DNA from: Agathobacter sp.
GTDB lineage: Bacteria > Bacillota > Clostridia > Lachnospirales > Lachnospiraceae
DNA length: 64,000 nucleotides
Direction: 5' to 3'
NCBI GenBank assembly: GCA_022775045.1
Contig: JALFLB010000031.1
Span: 114,101 to 178,100 of the forward strand
Shown in pieces: positions 28,462 through 39,230 of this stretch. How positions within the stretch are numbered: the first letter of the stretch is position 1; each line of letters opens with the position of its first letter. A model generated the notes under the pieces. That model ran no database searches and had not been told where the DNA came from. It saw nothing but the letters and a program-made list of their open reading frames with translations. A program made the translations under genes and the position numbers.

Positions 28462-30801
28462 ATGGCAGATATTTCTACAGAAGAATTGGAGCGAATTGAA
28501 CAGGAGTTTCATTCTGGTTCCGGGAGCATTAAGTCAATAAAAGAGTTTGTACAGCCGGAGGATCTCTATAGGGAGTTGATTGCGGGAATTCGTAAGTACC
28601 ATCCTTCTACAGACATTTCGCTGATCGAAAAAGCATATAAGGTTGCATATCAGGCACATGAGGGACAAGTGCGTAAGTCGGGCGAAGCATATATCATACA
28701 TCCATTGTGTGTGGCAATTATTCTGGCTGAACTTGAGCTGGATAAGGAGACTATTGCAGCGGGGCTTTTGCATGATGTCCTGGAAGATACCGTGATGACA
28801 GAGGATGAGATGCGGGCAGAGTTTGGAGATGAGGTACTTCTGCTTGTGGATGGAGTAACGAAGCTACAGCATCTGCATCTGACAGATAATGTCAAGAATT
28901 CGAAGGATAAGAATGCGGATCGTTTAGAAATGCAGGCAGAGAATCTGCGTAAGATGTTTCTTGCAATGGCAAAGGATATCCGTGTGATTATGATCAAGCT
29001 TGCAGATCGTCTGCATAATATGCGGACATTAAAGTATCAGTCTACCGAAGCACAGCTTCGAATTGCGAGGGAGACGCAGGAGATATATTGTCCGATCGCT
29101 CAGCGTCTTGGTATCAGTAAGATTAAGATTGAACTTGAGGATCTGTCTCTAAAATATCTCAATCCGGATGCTTATTATGATCTGGTGGAAAAAGTAGCCG
29201 TCCGCAAGAGTGTGCGAGATGATTATGTGCAGAGTCTCGTTGAGCAGGTTCGGGAAGAGATTGGGGAGGCCGGTATCAAGGCAGAGATATCCGGACGGGC
29301 AAAACATTTTTTCTCCATTTATAAGAAGATGGTGAATCAGGGAAAGACGATTGATCAGATCTATGATCTGTTTGCTATCCGTATTATTGTGGATACGATT
29401 AAGGACTGTTATGCGGCACTCGGTATTATGCATGAGAAATATAAGCCGATTCCCGGACGCTTTAAGGATTATATTGCCATGCCGAAACCGAACATGTACC
29501 AGTCCCTTCATACAACTCTGATCGGACCAAGTGGACAGCCGTTTGAGATTCAGATCCGGACCTTTGAGATGCATCGTACTGCAGAGTATGGTATTGCCGC
29601 ACATTGGAAATATAAGGAAGCAAATAATGGCGGGGCTACCTCTACTACAGTTACGGAGGAGGAGAAGCTGAGCTGGCTGCGTCAGATTTTGGAGTGGCAG
29701 CAGGATATGTCGGACAATAAAGAGTTTATGACACTTTTAAAGAGTGATTTGGATCTCTTTTCCGACACGGTATTCTGTTTCACTCCGTCCGGTGATGTCA
29801 AGAATCTGCCGAACGGTTCAACACCGATTGATTTTGCCTACAGCATTCATTCTGCAGTAGGCAATAAGATGGTAGGAGCCAAGGTTAACGGTAAACTGGT
29901 ACCGATTGATTATGTAATTCAGAACGGTGATCGAATCGAGGTGATCACATCACAGAATTCGAGGGGACCGAGCAGAGATTGGCTGAATATTGTCAAGAGT
30001 ACGCAGGCGAAGAACAAAATTAATCAGTGGTTTCGCAGTGAACTTAAGGAGGAAAATATTCTTCACGGCAAGGACATGATTGCCGCCTATGCTAAAACCA
30101 AGGGAATTAATTTCTCTGAAATCAATAAGCCGGAGTATCAGGAAAAAATCATTCGCAAATATGGCTTCCATGACTGGAATTCCTGTCTTGCAACTGTGGG
30201 GCACGGAGGTCTTAAGGAAAGCCAGATTGTTAACCGGATGCATGAGGAATACAAGAAGGATCATCCGGTAACAATGACGGATCAGGAGATTCTGGATTCG
30301 GTAGCAGAAAACAAGCAGCCACAGGCGGTAAAACATTCCAAGAGTGGAATTGTTGTCAAGGGACTGTATGATGTGGCAGTACATTTCAGCAAGTGCTGTA
30401 GCCCGGTTCCGGGAGATGAGATTGTAGGGTTTGTTACACGTGGACGAGGTGTCTCTATTCATCGAACCGATTGCGTGAATATCATTCATTTATCAGATAT
30501 GGAGAGGGTACGTCTGATCGAAGCAGAATGGCAGGCGGGTGCAGAACGGGAGGAGTTTGGAGAGTATCATGCAGAAATCAAGATTTTCTGTCATGATCGA
30601 TCCGGGCTTCTGGTAGATATTACGCGCGTGTTTACGGAGGCAGAAATCAACATTTCCGGAATTCATTCCAAGACGAGCAAGCAGGGAATTGCAACCATTG
30701 ATGTGGCGTTTCAGACGAAGGGCCGTGATCAGATTACCAGAATTGTTGAGAAAATAAAGCAGATTGACAGTATTATTGATATTGAAAGAACAACAGGGTG
30801 A
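28462..30801 (+). CDS. relA: RelA/SpoT bifunctional (p)ppGpp synthetase/hydrolase
   Basis: HD domain (HPLCVAIILAELELD..LLHDVLEDT), synthetase, TGS and ACT domains. Confidence 0.95.
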   Translation: MADISTEELERIEQEFHSGSGSIKSIKEFVQPEDLYRELIAGIRKYHPSTDISLIEKAYKVAYQAHEGQVRKSGEAYIIHPLCVAIILAELELDKETIAAGLLHDVLEDTVMTEDEMRAEFGDEVLLLVDGVTKLQHLHLTDNVKNSKDKNADRLEMQAENLRKMFLAMAKDIRVIMIKLADRLHNMRTLKYQSTEAQLRIARETQEIYCPIAQRLGISKIKIELEDLSLKYLNPDAYYDLVEKVAVRKSVRDDYVQSLVEQVREEIGEAGIKAEISGRAKHFFSIYKKMVNQGKTIDQIYDLFAIRIIVDTIKDCYAALGIMHEKYKPIPGRFKDYIAMPKPNMYQSLHTTLIGPSGQPFEIQIRTFEMHRTAEYGIAAHWKYKEANNGGATSTTVTEEEKLSWLRQILEWQQDMSDNKEFMTLLKSDLDLFSDTVFCFTPSGDVKNLPNGSTPIDFAYSIHSAVGNKMVGAKVNGKLVPIDYVIQNGDRIEVITSQNSRGPSRDWLNIVKSTQAKNKINQWFRSELKEENILHGKDMIAAYAKTKGINFSEINKPEYQEKIIRKYGFHDWNSCLATVGHGGLKESQIVNRMHEEYKKDHPVTMTDQEILDSVAENKQPQAVKHSKSGIVVKGLYDVAVHFSKCCSPVPGDEIVGFVTRGRGVSIHRTDCVNIIHLSDMERVRLIEAEWQAGAEREEFGEYHAEIKIFCHDRSGLLVDITRVFTEAEINISGIHSKTSKQGIATIDVAFQTKGRDQITRIVEKIKQIDSIIDIERTTG

Positions 30802-30806
30802 TTTAT

Positions 30807-31436
30807 ATGGCAAAACTTAAAATCAATCAGTATGTGGTTGGTCCTGTGCAGACCAATTGCTATTTTGCAATAAACGATGATACAAAGGAACTTCTTGTCA
30901 TTGATCCGGGTGCCAGTCCAAAGCAGCTGGCAGAACGGATTCGGCAGGAGACCTGTACTCCGGTTGCAATACTTTTGACCCACGGACATTTTGATCATGC
31001 TACCGGAGCGGAGGAACTTGCAAAGGAGTTTGATATTCCAATCTATGCATATGAGACCGAGAAGGAGACTCTTGAGGATGCAAATCTGAATGTCTCATGG
31101 ATGATGGGAGAGAGTCTTGTCTTTCATGCAGACAAATTTTTAAAGGATGAGCAGGAAATTAATCTGGCAGGATTTCATATTCGTGTATTGCATACGCCGG
31201 GACATACGAAGGGCGGTTGTTGCTACTATTTTCCGTATGAGAATGTTGTTTTCTGCGGAGATACCCTGTTCTGTACCTCGGTGGGCCGTTCGGATCTGCC
31301 GGGAGGAAGTGCATCTGAGCTGATTCGGTCAATTCAGGAGAAGCTGATGACACTTCCGGAGCGCACGACCGTTTATCCGGGCCACAATGATGTGACGACC
31401 ATTGAAAATGAGAGGATGTACAACCCGTACTTATGA
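30807..31436 (+). CDS. MBL-fold metallo-hydrolase (glyoxalase II-like)
   Basis: LLTHGHFDHATG, LHTPGHTKGGCCYY, VYPGHNDVTT. Confidence 0.9.
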   Translation: MAKLKINQYVVGPVQTNCYFAINDDTKELLVIDPGASPKQLAERIRQETCTPVAILLTHGHFDHATGAEELAKEFDIPIYAYETEKETLEDANLNVSWMMGESLVFHADKFLKDEQEINLAGFHIRVLHTPGHTKGGCCYYFPYENVVFCGDTLFCTSVGRSDLPGGSASELIRSIQEKLMTLPERTTVYPGHNDVTTIENERMYNPYL

Positions 31437-32944
31437 TAACAGTTACTTTAAACAGAACCGAATTTGAATATGATATTCATTCACTGATCAAGGCTTTTTT
31501 CCCGAAAGAGGATGTAGAGTTATATTACACGAAAGAAGCAGGTGCGGAGGGAAAGAATGTTGCCTGTACAAATCATTCTGCAGGCCAGGAGAAGGAAAAC
31601 ACCAGCCATTTTGTAATCGACTACGCGGATGATACAATTTCCATCGCATGGGATGATGCGCCGGAGGGACCGGCATTACGTACCTTTGCGGTGGATTTTT
31701 CTGACCGTATAGCAGTGAAAAATGCTTTGAAGGAACATTTGTACCGACTGCTTGAGGAGGAGACCGGGCATTCTCTTCCTTGGGGAACTCTTACCGGAAT
31801 CCGACCAACGAAGATTCCGATGAAGCTTCTTTCGGAGGGAAAGAGCCGTGAAGAAATTGTAAATTATATGAAACATACTTATCTGGCTTCTGACAAGAAA
31901 ACAAATCTGGCAATTGATATTGCTGAGAGAGAGAGAGCACTGCTTTCTAAGATTGATTATAAGAATGGATACAGTATCTATATTGGGATTCCGTTCTGTC
32001 CAAGCACCTGTTTGTATTGTTCTTTTACTTCGTATCCCCTTGCCTCATGGAAGAATCGGGTAGATGCTTATTTGGATGCACTGGAAAAAGAGATTGATTA
32101 TGTTGCGGCAAAGTTCTATCACAGAAAATTAAATTCCGTTTATATCGGAGGAGGGACACCGACCACGTTGGAACCATACCAGCTGGATCGACTGATCCGC
32201 AAAGTTCGCTGTAGCTTTGATTTGGGAGAGTGTGTGGAATTTACAGTGGAAGCCGGTCGGCCGGATTCGATAACGGAGGAGAAGCTTACAGTGCTTCGGA
32301 ACAATGGAATCAGCCGCATTTCCATCAACCCACAGACGATGAAGCAACAGACGCTGGATATTATCGGAAGGCATCACACGGTGGAGCAGACCATTGAAAG
32401 CTTCCAATTGGCAAGAAAGCTGGGCTTTGACAATATCAATATGGATCTCATCATGGGACTTCCGGAGGAAAATATTGCGGATGTGCGACATACGATGGAA
32501 GTCCTGCAGGAATTGGATCCGGATAATATCACAATTCATTCGCTTGCCATTAAGCGTGCGGCGAGGTTGAATATCTACAAGGAACGCTACGAGCAGATGC
32601 AGATGATAAACACGCAGGAGCATATGGATGTGTGTGCAGATTATTGCTGCAAAATGGGACTTTTTCCGTATTATCTGTACCGTCAGAAAGGGATGGCAGG
32701 CAATATGGAGAATGTTGGTTATGCTAAGAAGGGAAAGGCGGGGGTTTATAATATTTTGATTATGGAGGAGAAACAGACCATCGTAGCCTGCGGTGCAGGA
32801 AGCAGCACTAAGCGGGTGTGGGCAGAACCGAATCCGGATGGCACGCATCGGATTGAAAGATGCGAGAATGTCAAGGATGTAGGGCAGTATATCGACCGGA
32901 TTGACGAGATGATTGAGAGAAAACGAAGACTTTTTGAGGATTAA
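31433..32944 (+). CDS. hemZ: HemZ-like coproporphyrinogen dehydrogenase-family radical SAM protein
   Basis: YIGIPFCPSTCLYCSFTSYP, YIGGGTPTTL, ISINPQTM; ATGA overlap with previous gene. Confidence 0.88.
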   Translation: MITVTLNRTEFEYDIHSLIKAFFPKEDVELYYTKEAGAEGKNVACTNHSAGQEKENTSHFVIDYADDTISIAWDDAPEGPALRTFAVDFSDRIAVKNALKEHLYRLLEEETGHSLPWGTLTGIRPTKIPMKLLSEGKSREEIVNYMKHTYLASDKKTNLAIDIAERERALLSKIDYKNGYSIYIGIPFCPSTCLYCSFTSYPLASWKNRVDAYLDALEKEIDYVAAKFYHRKLNSVYIGGGTPTTLEPYQLDRLIRKVRCSFDLGECVEFTVEAGRPDSITEEKLTVLRNNGISRISINPQTMKQQTLDIIGRHHTVEQTIESFQLARKLGFDNINMDLIMGLPEENIADVRHTMEVLQELDPDNITIHSLAIKRAARLNIYKERYEQMQMINTQEHMDVCADYCCKMGLFPYYLYRQKGMAGNMENVGYAKKGKAGVYNILIMEEKQTIVACGAGSSTKRVWAEPNPDGTHRIERCENVKDVGQYIDRIDEMIERKRRLFED

Positions 32945-33063
32945 CAAATATATCATTTATAGGATAACGTTATTTGCGAAAGGTTCCTTTCTGCAGTATA
33001 ATGAGGCGAAAACACTGCAGGAAATTCGGCAGTGAAGCAGATCGAAAAAGAAAGAGGACAGTT

Positions 33064-34125
33064 ATGAAAAGAATGAGATTAACAGCCATGCTTCTTGCAG
33101 TGACACTGGCGTCTACAACATTTTCAGGATGTGGGGCAAGATCGACGGAAACAGGCGATGACAGGGAGTGGGTTGTTGTTGGAGAAAACGATACGGAAAC
33201 GGAAGTGGAAGGTACGGAGGCAGAAGAGCTAACAGAAGCGGACACAGAGGTGCAGGAGAAACAGTCAGTTTTTTCTGAAGTGGCAAATTACGAATTCTGG
33301 TTTGGGAGCGGGGCAGGCGGCTGGTGCACGACACTTACCATTCAGCCGGATGGTTCCTTTTCGGGACAGTACCATGATTCTGATATGGGGGATACTGGGG
33401 CGGATTACCCAAATGGAATTCAGTATCGCTGTGACTTTCATGGAAAGTTTACGGAACCCATTCAGGTGAATGAATATACATATCAGTTTCAGATTGAAGC
33501 CATTCAATATAATAAGAATCCTGGGGAAGAGGAAATTCTTGATGGAGTGAAATATATTTACGGCGAAGCGTATGGTCTGGACCAGGCAAAGAAAATCGAT
33601 TTGTATCTGCCAAATGCGCCGGTTGCAGATTTACCTCAGGAATATAGAGACTGGGTAAGTTATCTGGATCTCTCTGATGAGGCTGGTGCCACACTGGGGT
33701 CTTATGGATTGTATAACGTGGCGGGGCAGGAAGGCTTTTCAAGCTACGCCATCAGTGACGATGCAGCAGCTATTGATGAAGAGCTTGCAGCATTGGAGGA
33801 ACAGGCACAGGAAATGAATGACCAGCTACAGTCTGGGCTTCTTGCCCAGCAGGAAATGAACCGGCTTTCGGGAGAACTGTATCGTCTGTGGGATGATGAA
33901 CTGAACAGCCTGTGGAGCAGACTGAAAGAGAAACTGGATGAAGATGCGATGGAGCAGCTTACGAAGGAGCAGCGGGAGTGGATCAGCTGGAAAGAGCAGG
34001 AAGTGAAAGAGGCCGGAAAATCTGCAGAGGGTGGCACTTTGCAACCGTTATTGGAGAATGATGAGGCAGCGGAGCTTACCCGTGCAAGAGTTTATGAGCT
34101 GGCTGATATATTAAAGGGCGAATAA
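33064..34125 (+). CDS. Lipoprotein with C-terminal LprI/DUF1311-like region
   Basis: Lipobox TTFSGCGA; C-terminus NRLSGELYRLWDDELNSLWSRLKEKL...QREWISWKEQEV. Confidence 0.6.
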   Translation: MKRMRLTAMLLAVTLASTTFSGCGARSTETGDDREWVVVGENDTETEVEGTEAEELTEADTEVQEKQSVFSEVANYEFWFGSGAGGWCTTLTIQPDGSFSGQYHDSDMGDTGADYPNGIQYRCDFHGKFTEPIQVNEYTYQFQIEAIQYNKNPGEEEILDGVKYIYGEAYGLDQAKKIDLYLPNAPVADLPQEYRDWVSYLDLSDEAGATLGSYGLYNVAGQEGFSSYAISDDAAAIDEELAALEEQAQEMNDQLQSGLLAQQEMNRLSGELYRLWDDELNSLWSRLKEKLDEDAMEQLTKEQREWISWKEQEVKEAGKSAEGGTLQPLLENDEAAELTRARVYELADILKGE

Positions 34126-34126
34126 G

Positions 34127-34948
34127 ATGACAAACATTATACCGATTACAGATTTTAATGATCCAATACTGGATGTCTACGCGAGAACGCCGGAGGTGCA
34201 GCTGCTTCGGTACCGGGAGCCGAAGCCGGGAATCTTTATTGCGGAGAGTCCGAAGGTGATTGAGCGTGCGCTGGATGCAGGGTATGAGCCACTTTCTTTT
34301 TTGATGGAGACACAGCATATCGAGTCTCAGGGAAAGGAGCTTATGGAGAGATGCCCGGAGGTGCCGGTCTATGTGGCAGAGCTGTCGGTGTTGAATGAGC
34401 TGACGGGATTTTCCCTCACCCGGGGGATGCTCTGCGCCATGAATCGGAAGCCGCTTCCTTCGGTGGAAGAGGTTTGTAAAAATGCAAGACGGATTGCAGT
34501 GCTGGAAAATGTGGTCAATCCCACTAATGTGGGGGCGATTGTGCGTTCTGCGGCAGCACTTGGCATGGATTCCATTTTGTTTACCTCAGGATGCAGCAAT
34601 CCTCTGTACCGCAGAGCTGTCCGAGTCAGCATGGGTACCATTTTCCAGATCCCGTGGACGATCATGGATGAGGAGTGGTCGGATAAGGGGATAGAAAAGT
34701 TGCAAAGCTATGGATTTCGGACAGCGGCAATGGCGCTTCGTGATGATTCTGTGTCTATTGATGATGAGCGTCTTCTTTCGGAGAAAAAACTTGCAATAGT
34801 TCTTGGAACCGAGGGAGACGGGCTGGCAGTGGATACGATTGCAGCTTGTGATTATACGGTGCGGATTCCTATGTCACATGGGGTGGATTCTTTGAACGTG
34901 GCTGCGGCTAGTGCGGTGGCATTTTATGTGATAAATAAAGAAGTGTAG
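34127..34948 (+). CDS. TrmH/SpoU-family RNA methyltransferase
   Basis: NVVNPTNVGAIVRSAAALGMD, IVLGTEGDGL, IPMSHGVDSLNVAAASAV. Confidence 0.92.
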   Translation: MTNIIPITDFNDPILDVYARTPEVQLLRYREPKPGIFIAESPKVIERALDAGYEPLSFLMETQHIESQGKELMERCPEVPVYVAELSVLNELTGFSLTRGMLCAMNRKPLPSVEEVCKNARRIAVLENVVNPTNVGAIVRSAAALGMDSILFTSGCSNPLYRRAVRVSMGTIFQIPWTIMDEEWSDKGIEKLQSYGFRTAAMALRDDSVSIDDERLLSEKKLAIVLGTEGDGLAVDTIAACDYTVRIPMSHGVDSLNVAAASAVAFYVINKEV

Positions 34949-35103
34949 ATTGCAAGTTTCTGGTTGATAATAGAAAAAAAACAGATTATAATGAAACATA
35001 GTGTCTGCAAAAAATGCTGGTCAGACATGGGAAAATGAAAGATATCAGACAGAAAATATTCGTTGTAATAGAAAACAAATGAAGATCGAATGGAGGAAAT
35101 CAG

Positions 35104-36363
35104 ATGGCATTGAGCAGGAAGCCGGTCAACGGCATGAAGGATATATTACCGGCGGAGATGGAAATTCGCGATTATGTGACGAATGTGATTAAGGAGACCT
35201 ACCGCAGTTTTGGATTTACCCCGATAGAGACCCCTTGTATGGAGAATATTGCAAACCTTTCCAACAAGCAGGGAGGAGAGAACGAGAAATTAATTTTTAA
35301 GGTGTTAAAGCGTGGAGAAAAATTAAATCTGGAGACGGCAAAGGAAGAGGCCGATGTTGTGGACTTCGGTATGCGTTATGATCTGACGGTACCACTTTCC
35401 CGTTTTTATGCCAACAATGCCAACGATCTTCCGACACCGTTTAAGGCATTGCAGATTGGCAGTGTCTGGAGAGCGGATCGTCCGCAGAGAGGTCGTTACC
35501 GCCAGTTTACCCAGTGTGATATTGATATCTTAGGTGAGCCGAGCAATCTGGCAGAGATTGAGCTGATTTCGGCCACCACTACTACGATTGGTAAACTCGG
35601 ATTTAAGAATTTTGAGATTCGTATCAATGAGCGCAGAATTTTAAAGGCAATGGCAGCATACAGTGGTTTTGCTGAGGCGGATTATGACAGTGTATTTATC
35701 ACCCTTGATAAGATGGATAAGATTGGTATTGAGGGTGTGGCAGAGGAATTGGAAAAGGAAGGCTATGCGAAGGAAGCCATTGACAAGTATCTGAATCTGT
35801 TTACTCTTCTGGAAGATAAGAAGGATGTGGCAGAGGGCGTGGCTTTTCTTGCGGATAAGCTTGGTGAATTTTTAGAGGCAGATGTTGTAAAAAATATGAC
35901 AGAGATTGCTTCTGCAGTGAATGCGACCAAGGCAGCAGAGTTCACGCTGGTATTTGACCCGACACTGGTGCGCGGAATGAGCTATTACACAGGAACCATC
36001 TTTGAGATTTCTATGCCGGAGCTGGGAGCAGCCTGCGGCGGAGGTGGGCGGTACGATAAGATGATCGGCAAGTTTACAGGCAATGATGTTCCGGCCTGCG
36101 GTTTTTCCATCGGTTTTGAGCGTATTATCCTGCTTCTGATGGAAAGTGGCTTTAAGATTCCGGAAAGGCCAAAGAAGGTTGCATATCTTGTGGAGAAAAA
36201 TTATCCGGCAGAAAAGCTTGTCACAGTGATGGAACAGGCAAAGGAAGCAAGAGGGAACGGACAGCAGGTGCTTGTGGTACGCATGAACAAGAATAAGAAA
36301 TTCCAGAAGGAAAAGCTTTCTGCTGAAGGTTATGAAGAGTTTGTAGAGTTTTTTAATAAATAA
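35104..36363 (+). CDS. hisS: Histidyl-tRNA synthetase
   Basis: GMKDILPAE, RYDLTVPLSRF, QIGSVWRADRPQRGRYRQFTQCDIDI, GGGGRYD. Confidence 0.95.
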   Translation: MALSRKPVNGMKDILPAEMEIRDYVTNVIKETYRSFGFTPIETPCMENIANLSNKQGGENEKLIFKVLKRGEKLNLETAKEEADVVDFGMRYDLTVPLSRFYANNANDLPTPFKALQIGSVWRADRPQRGRYRQFTQCDIDILGEPSNLAEIELISATTTTIGKLGFKNFEIRINERRILKAMAAYSGFAEADYDSVFITLDKMDKIGIEGVAEELEKEGYAKEAIDKYLNLFTLLEDKKDVAEGVAFLADKLGEFLEADVVKNMTEIASAVNATKAAEFTLVFDPTLVRGMSYYTGTIFEISMPELGAACGGGGRYDKMIGKFTGNDVPACGFSIGFERIILLLMESGFKIPERPKKVAYLVEKNYPAEKLVTVMEQAKEARGNGQQVLVVRMNKNKKFQKEKLSAEGYEEFVEFFNK

Positions 36364-36373
36364 GGAGGCTGTT

Positions 36374-38173
36374 ATGGCAGAGTCAATGAAGGGCTTACAC
36401 AGAAGCCACAGATGTACAGAGGTATCCAGTGCCAATATCGGAGAAAGTGTAACCGTCATGGGATGGGTGCAGAAGAGAAGAAATTTGGGAAGCCTGATTT
36501 TTATCGATCTGCGTGATCGAAGCGGGATTCTTCAGATTGTGTTTGACGAGAACAGTGTTGGAAGCGAGGGCTTTGCGAAGGCAGGCACGCTCCGAAGTGA
36601 GTTCGTTGTCGCAATAGAGGGAACCGTACAGAAGCGTACAGCTGCTGTCAATGAGAATTTAAAGACCGGAGATATTGAGGTAATTGCTACCAGCCTTCGG
36701 ATTCTTTCCGAGTCCCAGACTCCTCCATTTGCAATTGAGGAGAACAGCCAGACCAAGGAGGACATTCGTTTAAAATACAGATACCTTGATCTGAGAAGAC
36801 CGGACATCCAGAAGAACCTGATGTTAAAGAGTAAAGTGCTTCGTCTCATGCGTGACTTTATGGCAGATGAGGGGTTCCTGGAAATTGAAACCCCGATTCT
36901 ATGTAAGTCGACTCCGGAGGGGGCAAGAGATTATCTGGTTCCGAGTCGTGTTCATCCGGGAAACTTTTACGCATTACCACAGTCTCCGCAGCTGTTTAAG
37001 CAGCTTCTGATGGCATCAGGTTATGACCGTTATTTCCAGATTGCCCGCTGTTTCCGTGATGAGGATTTACGTGCGGACCGTCAGCCGGAATTTACACAGG
37101 CAGACATGGAGCTTTCCTTTGTGGATATCGATGACGTGTTAGAGATTAATGAGCGCCTTCTTCAGTATGTGTTTAAGGAGGCCATCGGTGTGGATATCCA
37201 GCTTCCGCTGCCGCGTATGCCTTGGCAGGAGGCTATGGATCGCTTCGGTTCTGACAAACCGGATACCCGTTTTGGAATGGAGCTTGTGGATGTGTCCGAT
37301 GTGGTTAAAGGATGTGGGTTCGGTGTGTTTACCGGTGCCCTTGAAGCGGGTGGAAGTGTCCGTGGAATCAATGTCGAGGGACAGGGTGCGATGCCACGTA
37401 AGAAGATTGACAAGCTGGTAGAGTTTGCGAAAGGCTGTGGTGCCAAGGGGCTTGCTTATCTGTGCGTCAACGAGGATGGAACCTACAAGTCTTCCTTTGC
37501 AAAGTTCATGACCGAGGAGGAGCTTGCTGCTCTTGTTGCGAAGATGAATGGTAAACCGGGAGATTTGCTTCTCTTTGCAGCCGATAAGAATAAGATTGTA
37601 TGGAATGTGCTTGGTGCTCTTCGTCTGCAACTGGGGGAGGAGCTTGGGCTGATGGACGAGAGCCGGTATAATTTCCTCTGGATTACAGAATTTCCGCTTC
37701 TGGAGTGGTCGGATGAGGAGAATCGTTTTATGGCAATGCATCATCCGTTTACCATGCCGATGGAGGAGGATTGGGATAAGATTGATTCGGATCCGGGTTC
37801 AGTGCGTGCAAAGGCATATGATATCGTATTAAATGGAACCGAGCTTGGCGGTGGTTCTGTCCGTATTCATCAGGATGATATTCAGGAGAAGATGTTTGAG
37901 GTGCTGGGCTTTACCAAGGAGCGAGCCCATGAACAGTTCGGTTTTCTGCTTGACGCTTTTTCTTATGGTGTGCCGCCTCACGCAGGACTTGCCTATGGTG
38001 TGGACCGCATGATCATGCATATGGTTCACGCAGATTCCATCCGCGATGTCATTGCATTCCCGAAGGTGAAGGACGCATCCGATCTGATGTCCGAAGCACC
38101 GGGAACCGTAGAAGAAAAACAGCTTGAGGAACTTGGTATTGCAATTGTGGCAGCGGAAGAAAGTGAAGAGTAG
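36374..38173 (+). CDS. aspS: Aspartyl-tRNA synthetase
   Basis: GWVQKRRNLGSLIFIDLRDRSGILQIV, ETPILCKSTPEGARDYLVPSR, GLAYGVDR. Confidence 0.96.
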   Translation: MAESMKGLHRSHRCTEVSSANIGESVTVMGWVQKRRNLGSLIFIDLRDRSGILQIVFDENSVGSEGFAKAGTLRSEFVVAIEGTVQKRTAAVNENLKTGDIEVIATSLRILSESQTPPFAIEENSQTKEDIRLKYRYLDLRRPDIQKNLMLKSKVLRLMRDFMADEGFLEIETPILCKSTPEGARDYLVPSRVHPGNFYALPQSPQLFKQLLMASGYDRYFQIARCFRDEDLRADRQPEFTQADMELSFVDIDDVLEINERLLQYVFKEAIGVDIQLPLPRMPWQEAMDRFGSDKPDTRFGMELVDVSDVVKGCGFGVFTGALEAGGSVRGINVEGQGAMPRKKIDKLVEFAKGCGAKGLAYLCVNEDGTYKSSFAKFMTEEELAALVAKMNGKPGDLLLFAADKNKIVWNVLGALRLQLGEELGLMDESRYNFLWITEFPLLEWSDEENRFMAMHHPFTMPMEEDWDKIDSDPGSVRAKAYDIVLNGTELGGGSVRIHQDDIQEKMFEVLGFTKERAHEQFGFLLDAFSYGVPPHAGLAYGVDRMIMHMVHADSIRDVIAFPKVKDASDLMSEAPGTVEEKQLEELGIAIVAAEESEE

Positions 38174-38186
38174 TCTGATTCAGAAT

Positions 38187-39203
38187 ATGAAGAAAAAAAA
38201 GTGGAACTGGAAAATAGTTGCAGCAATGGTTGCGGTTGTGTCAATTTTGACCGTCATGCTTCTGATGTATGAGAGAATGGAAGAACTCACTAATCAGCTT
38301 GCCTATCTGCAGGATACGACCAATATTATTCTGTCTGATGTGGGAGGTATGCAATCGAATATCGAGAAGACCCTCGAGGAAGAAGCGAGTATGGTAGAAA
38401 GCTATTCGATTGATATTGTGGATATGGATTTGTCCAAGCACAATTATAAGGTGGATATTGCAGTTATTCCGAAGCAGTATACCGATAGCACAAGGGTGAG
38501 CATTTATTTTGGAACGACCGAATGTCCACTTGTGCTGGACGGATATGTTTATAAGGGATCCATCACTCTTCCGCTTGATAAGACATTTGAAGGTAATGTC
38601 ACGTTCCTTCTTGCGAATGGTAAGAAGAAAGCAACGGAAGTGCTTGAGGATTATAATGGTCTTCGCATGGATCTTGATCAAGTGCTTTCGGGAAAGATTG
38701 AAGCAGCACCGACCTATAAAGATGGTTCCCTGCATTTGAAAACCAATTGTGAATTTACTTTGGATGGAGTAGGCAGATATGAATTTGACAGTTTAGAGTT
38801 GGTTGCGCAGCTGGATGAGGAGGAAATCTGGACCCAGAATCTTCTGGAGGACCTGGAGAATCCGTCGGATTCATCGCAGGATAAGAGTGGGCTGGCAGAG
38901 CAGATGGCGGATACGCAGCTTCCCGAAGAGTCTGAAAATGATTTGCTTCCGGTCAGTGGACATTCCGGAAATGTTTTTTGCAAATTCTCTTACAAGATGG
39001 ATACGCAAGAAGGATTGGCGGAAGAAGACCGGCATATTCGAATTTTCCTTCGAGCCGTCACTGTCAATGGTTATCAGTTTGAATATGATGTCTTTCAGGG
39101 AGATTACCTCACAGCGGATGAAAAATTGGATAAGGAAAATTTCGACTGGAACTCTCACAGTGTTGTATATGATGATAAAGGTGGAAAAATGGATTTAGAA
39201 TAA
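38187..39203 (+). CDS. Hypothetical single-TM protein
   Basis: MKKKKWNWKIVAAMVAVVSILTVMLLMYERMEEL; extracellular-looking C-terminus. Confidence 0.6.
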   Translation: MKKKKWNWKIVAAMVAVVSILTVMLLMYERMEELTNQLAYLQDTTNIILSDVGGMQSNIEKTLEEEASMVESYSIDIVDMDLSKHNYKVDIAVIPKQYTDSTRVSIYFGTTECPLVLDGYVYKGSITLPLDKTFEGNVTFLLANGKKKATEVLEDYNGLRMDLDQVLSGKIEAAPTYKDGSLHLKTNCEFTLDGVGRYEFDSLELVAQLDEEEIWTQNLLEDLENPSDSSQDKSGLAEQMADTQLPEESENDLLPVSGHSGNVFCKFSYKMDTQEGLAEEDRHIRIFLRAVTVNGYQFEYDVFQGDYLTADEKLDKENFDWNSHSVVYDDKGGKMDLE

Positions 39204-39230
39204 AAAGAAGTGCAGTTTGCACTTCTTTTT
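39202..39230. terminator. Bidirectional terminator overlapping both convergent stop codons
   Basis: AAAAAGAAGTGCA-GTT-TGCACTTCTTTTT, perfect 13 bp. Confidence 0.88.

Noticed and set aside
32129-32956. 275-aa minus-strand ORF
   Set aside because: Antisense shadow of the hemZ-like radical SAM gene; low-information composition.
34949-35103. Possible T-box leader upstream of hisS-aspS
   Set aside because: No T-box GGTGGNACCGCG-like sequence and no antiterminator/terminator pair in the 155-nt gap.
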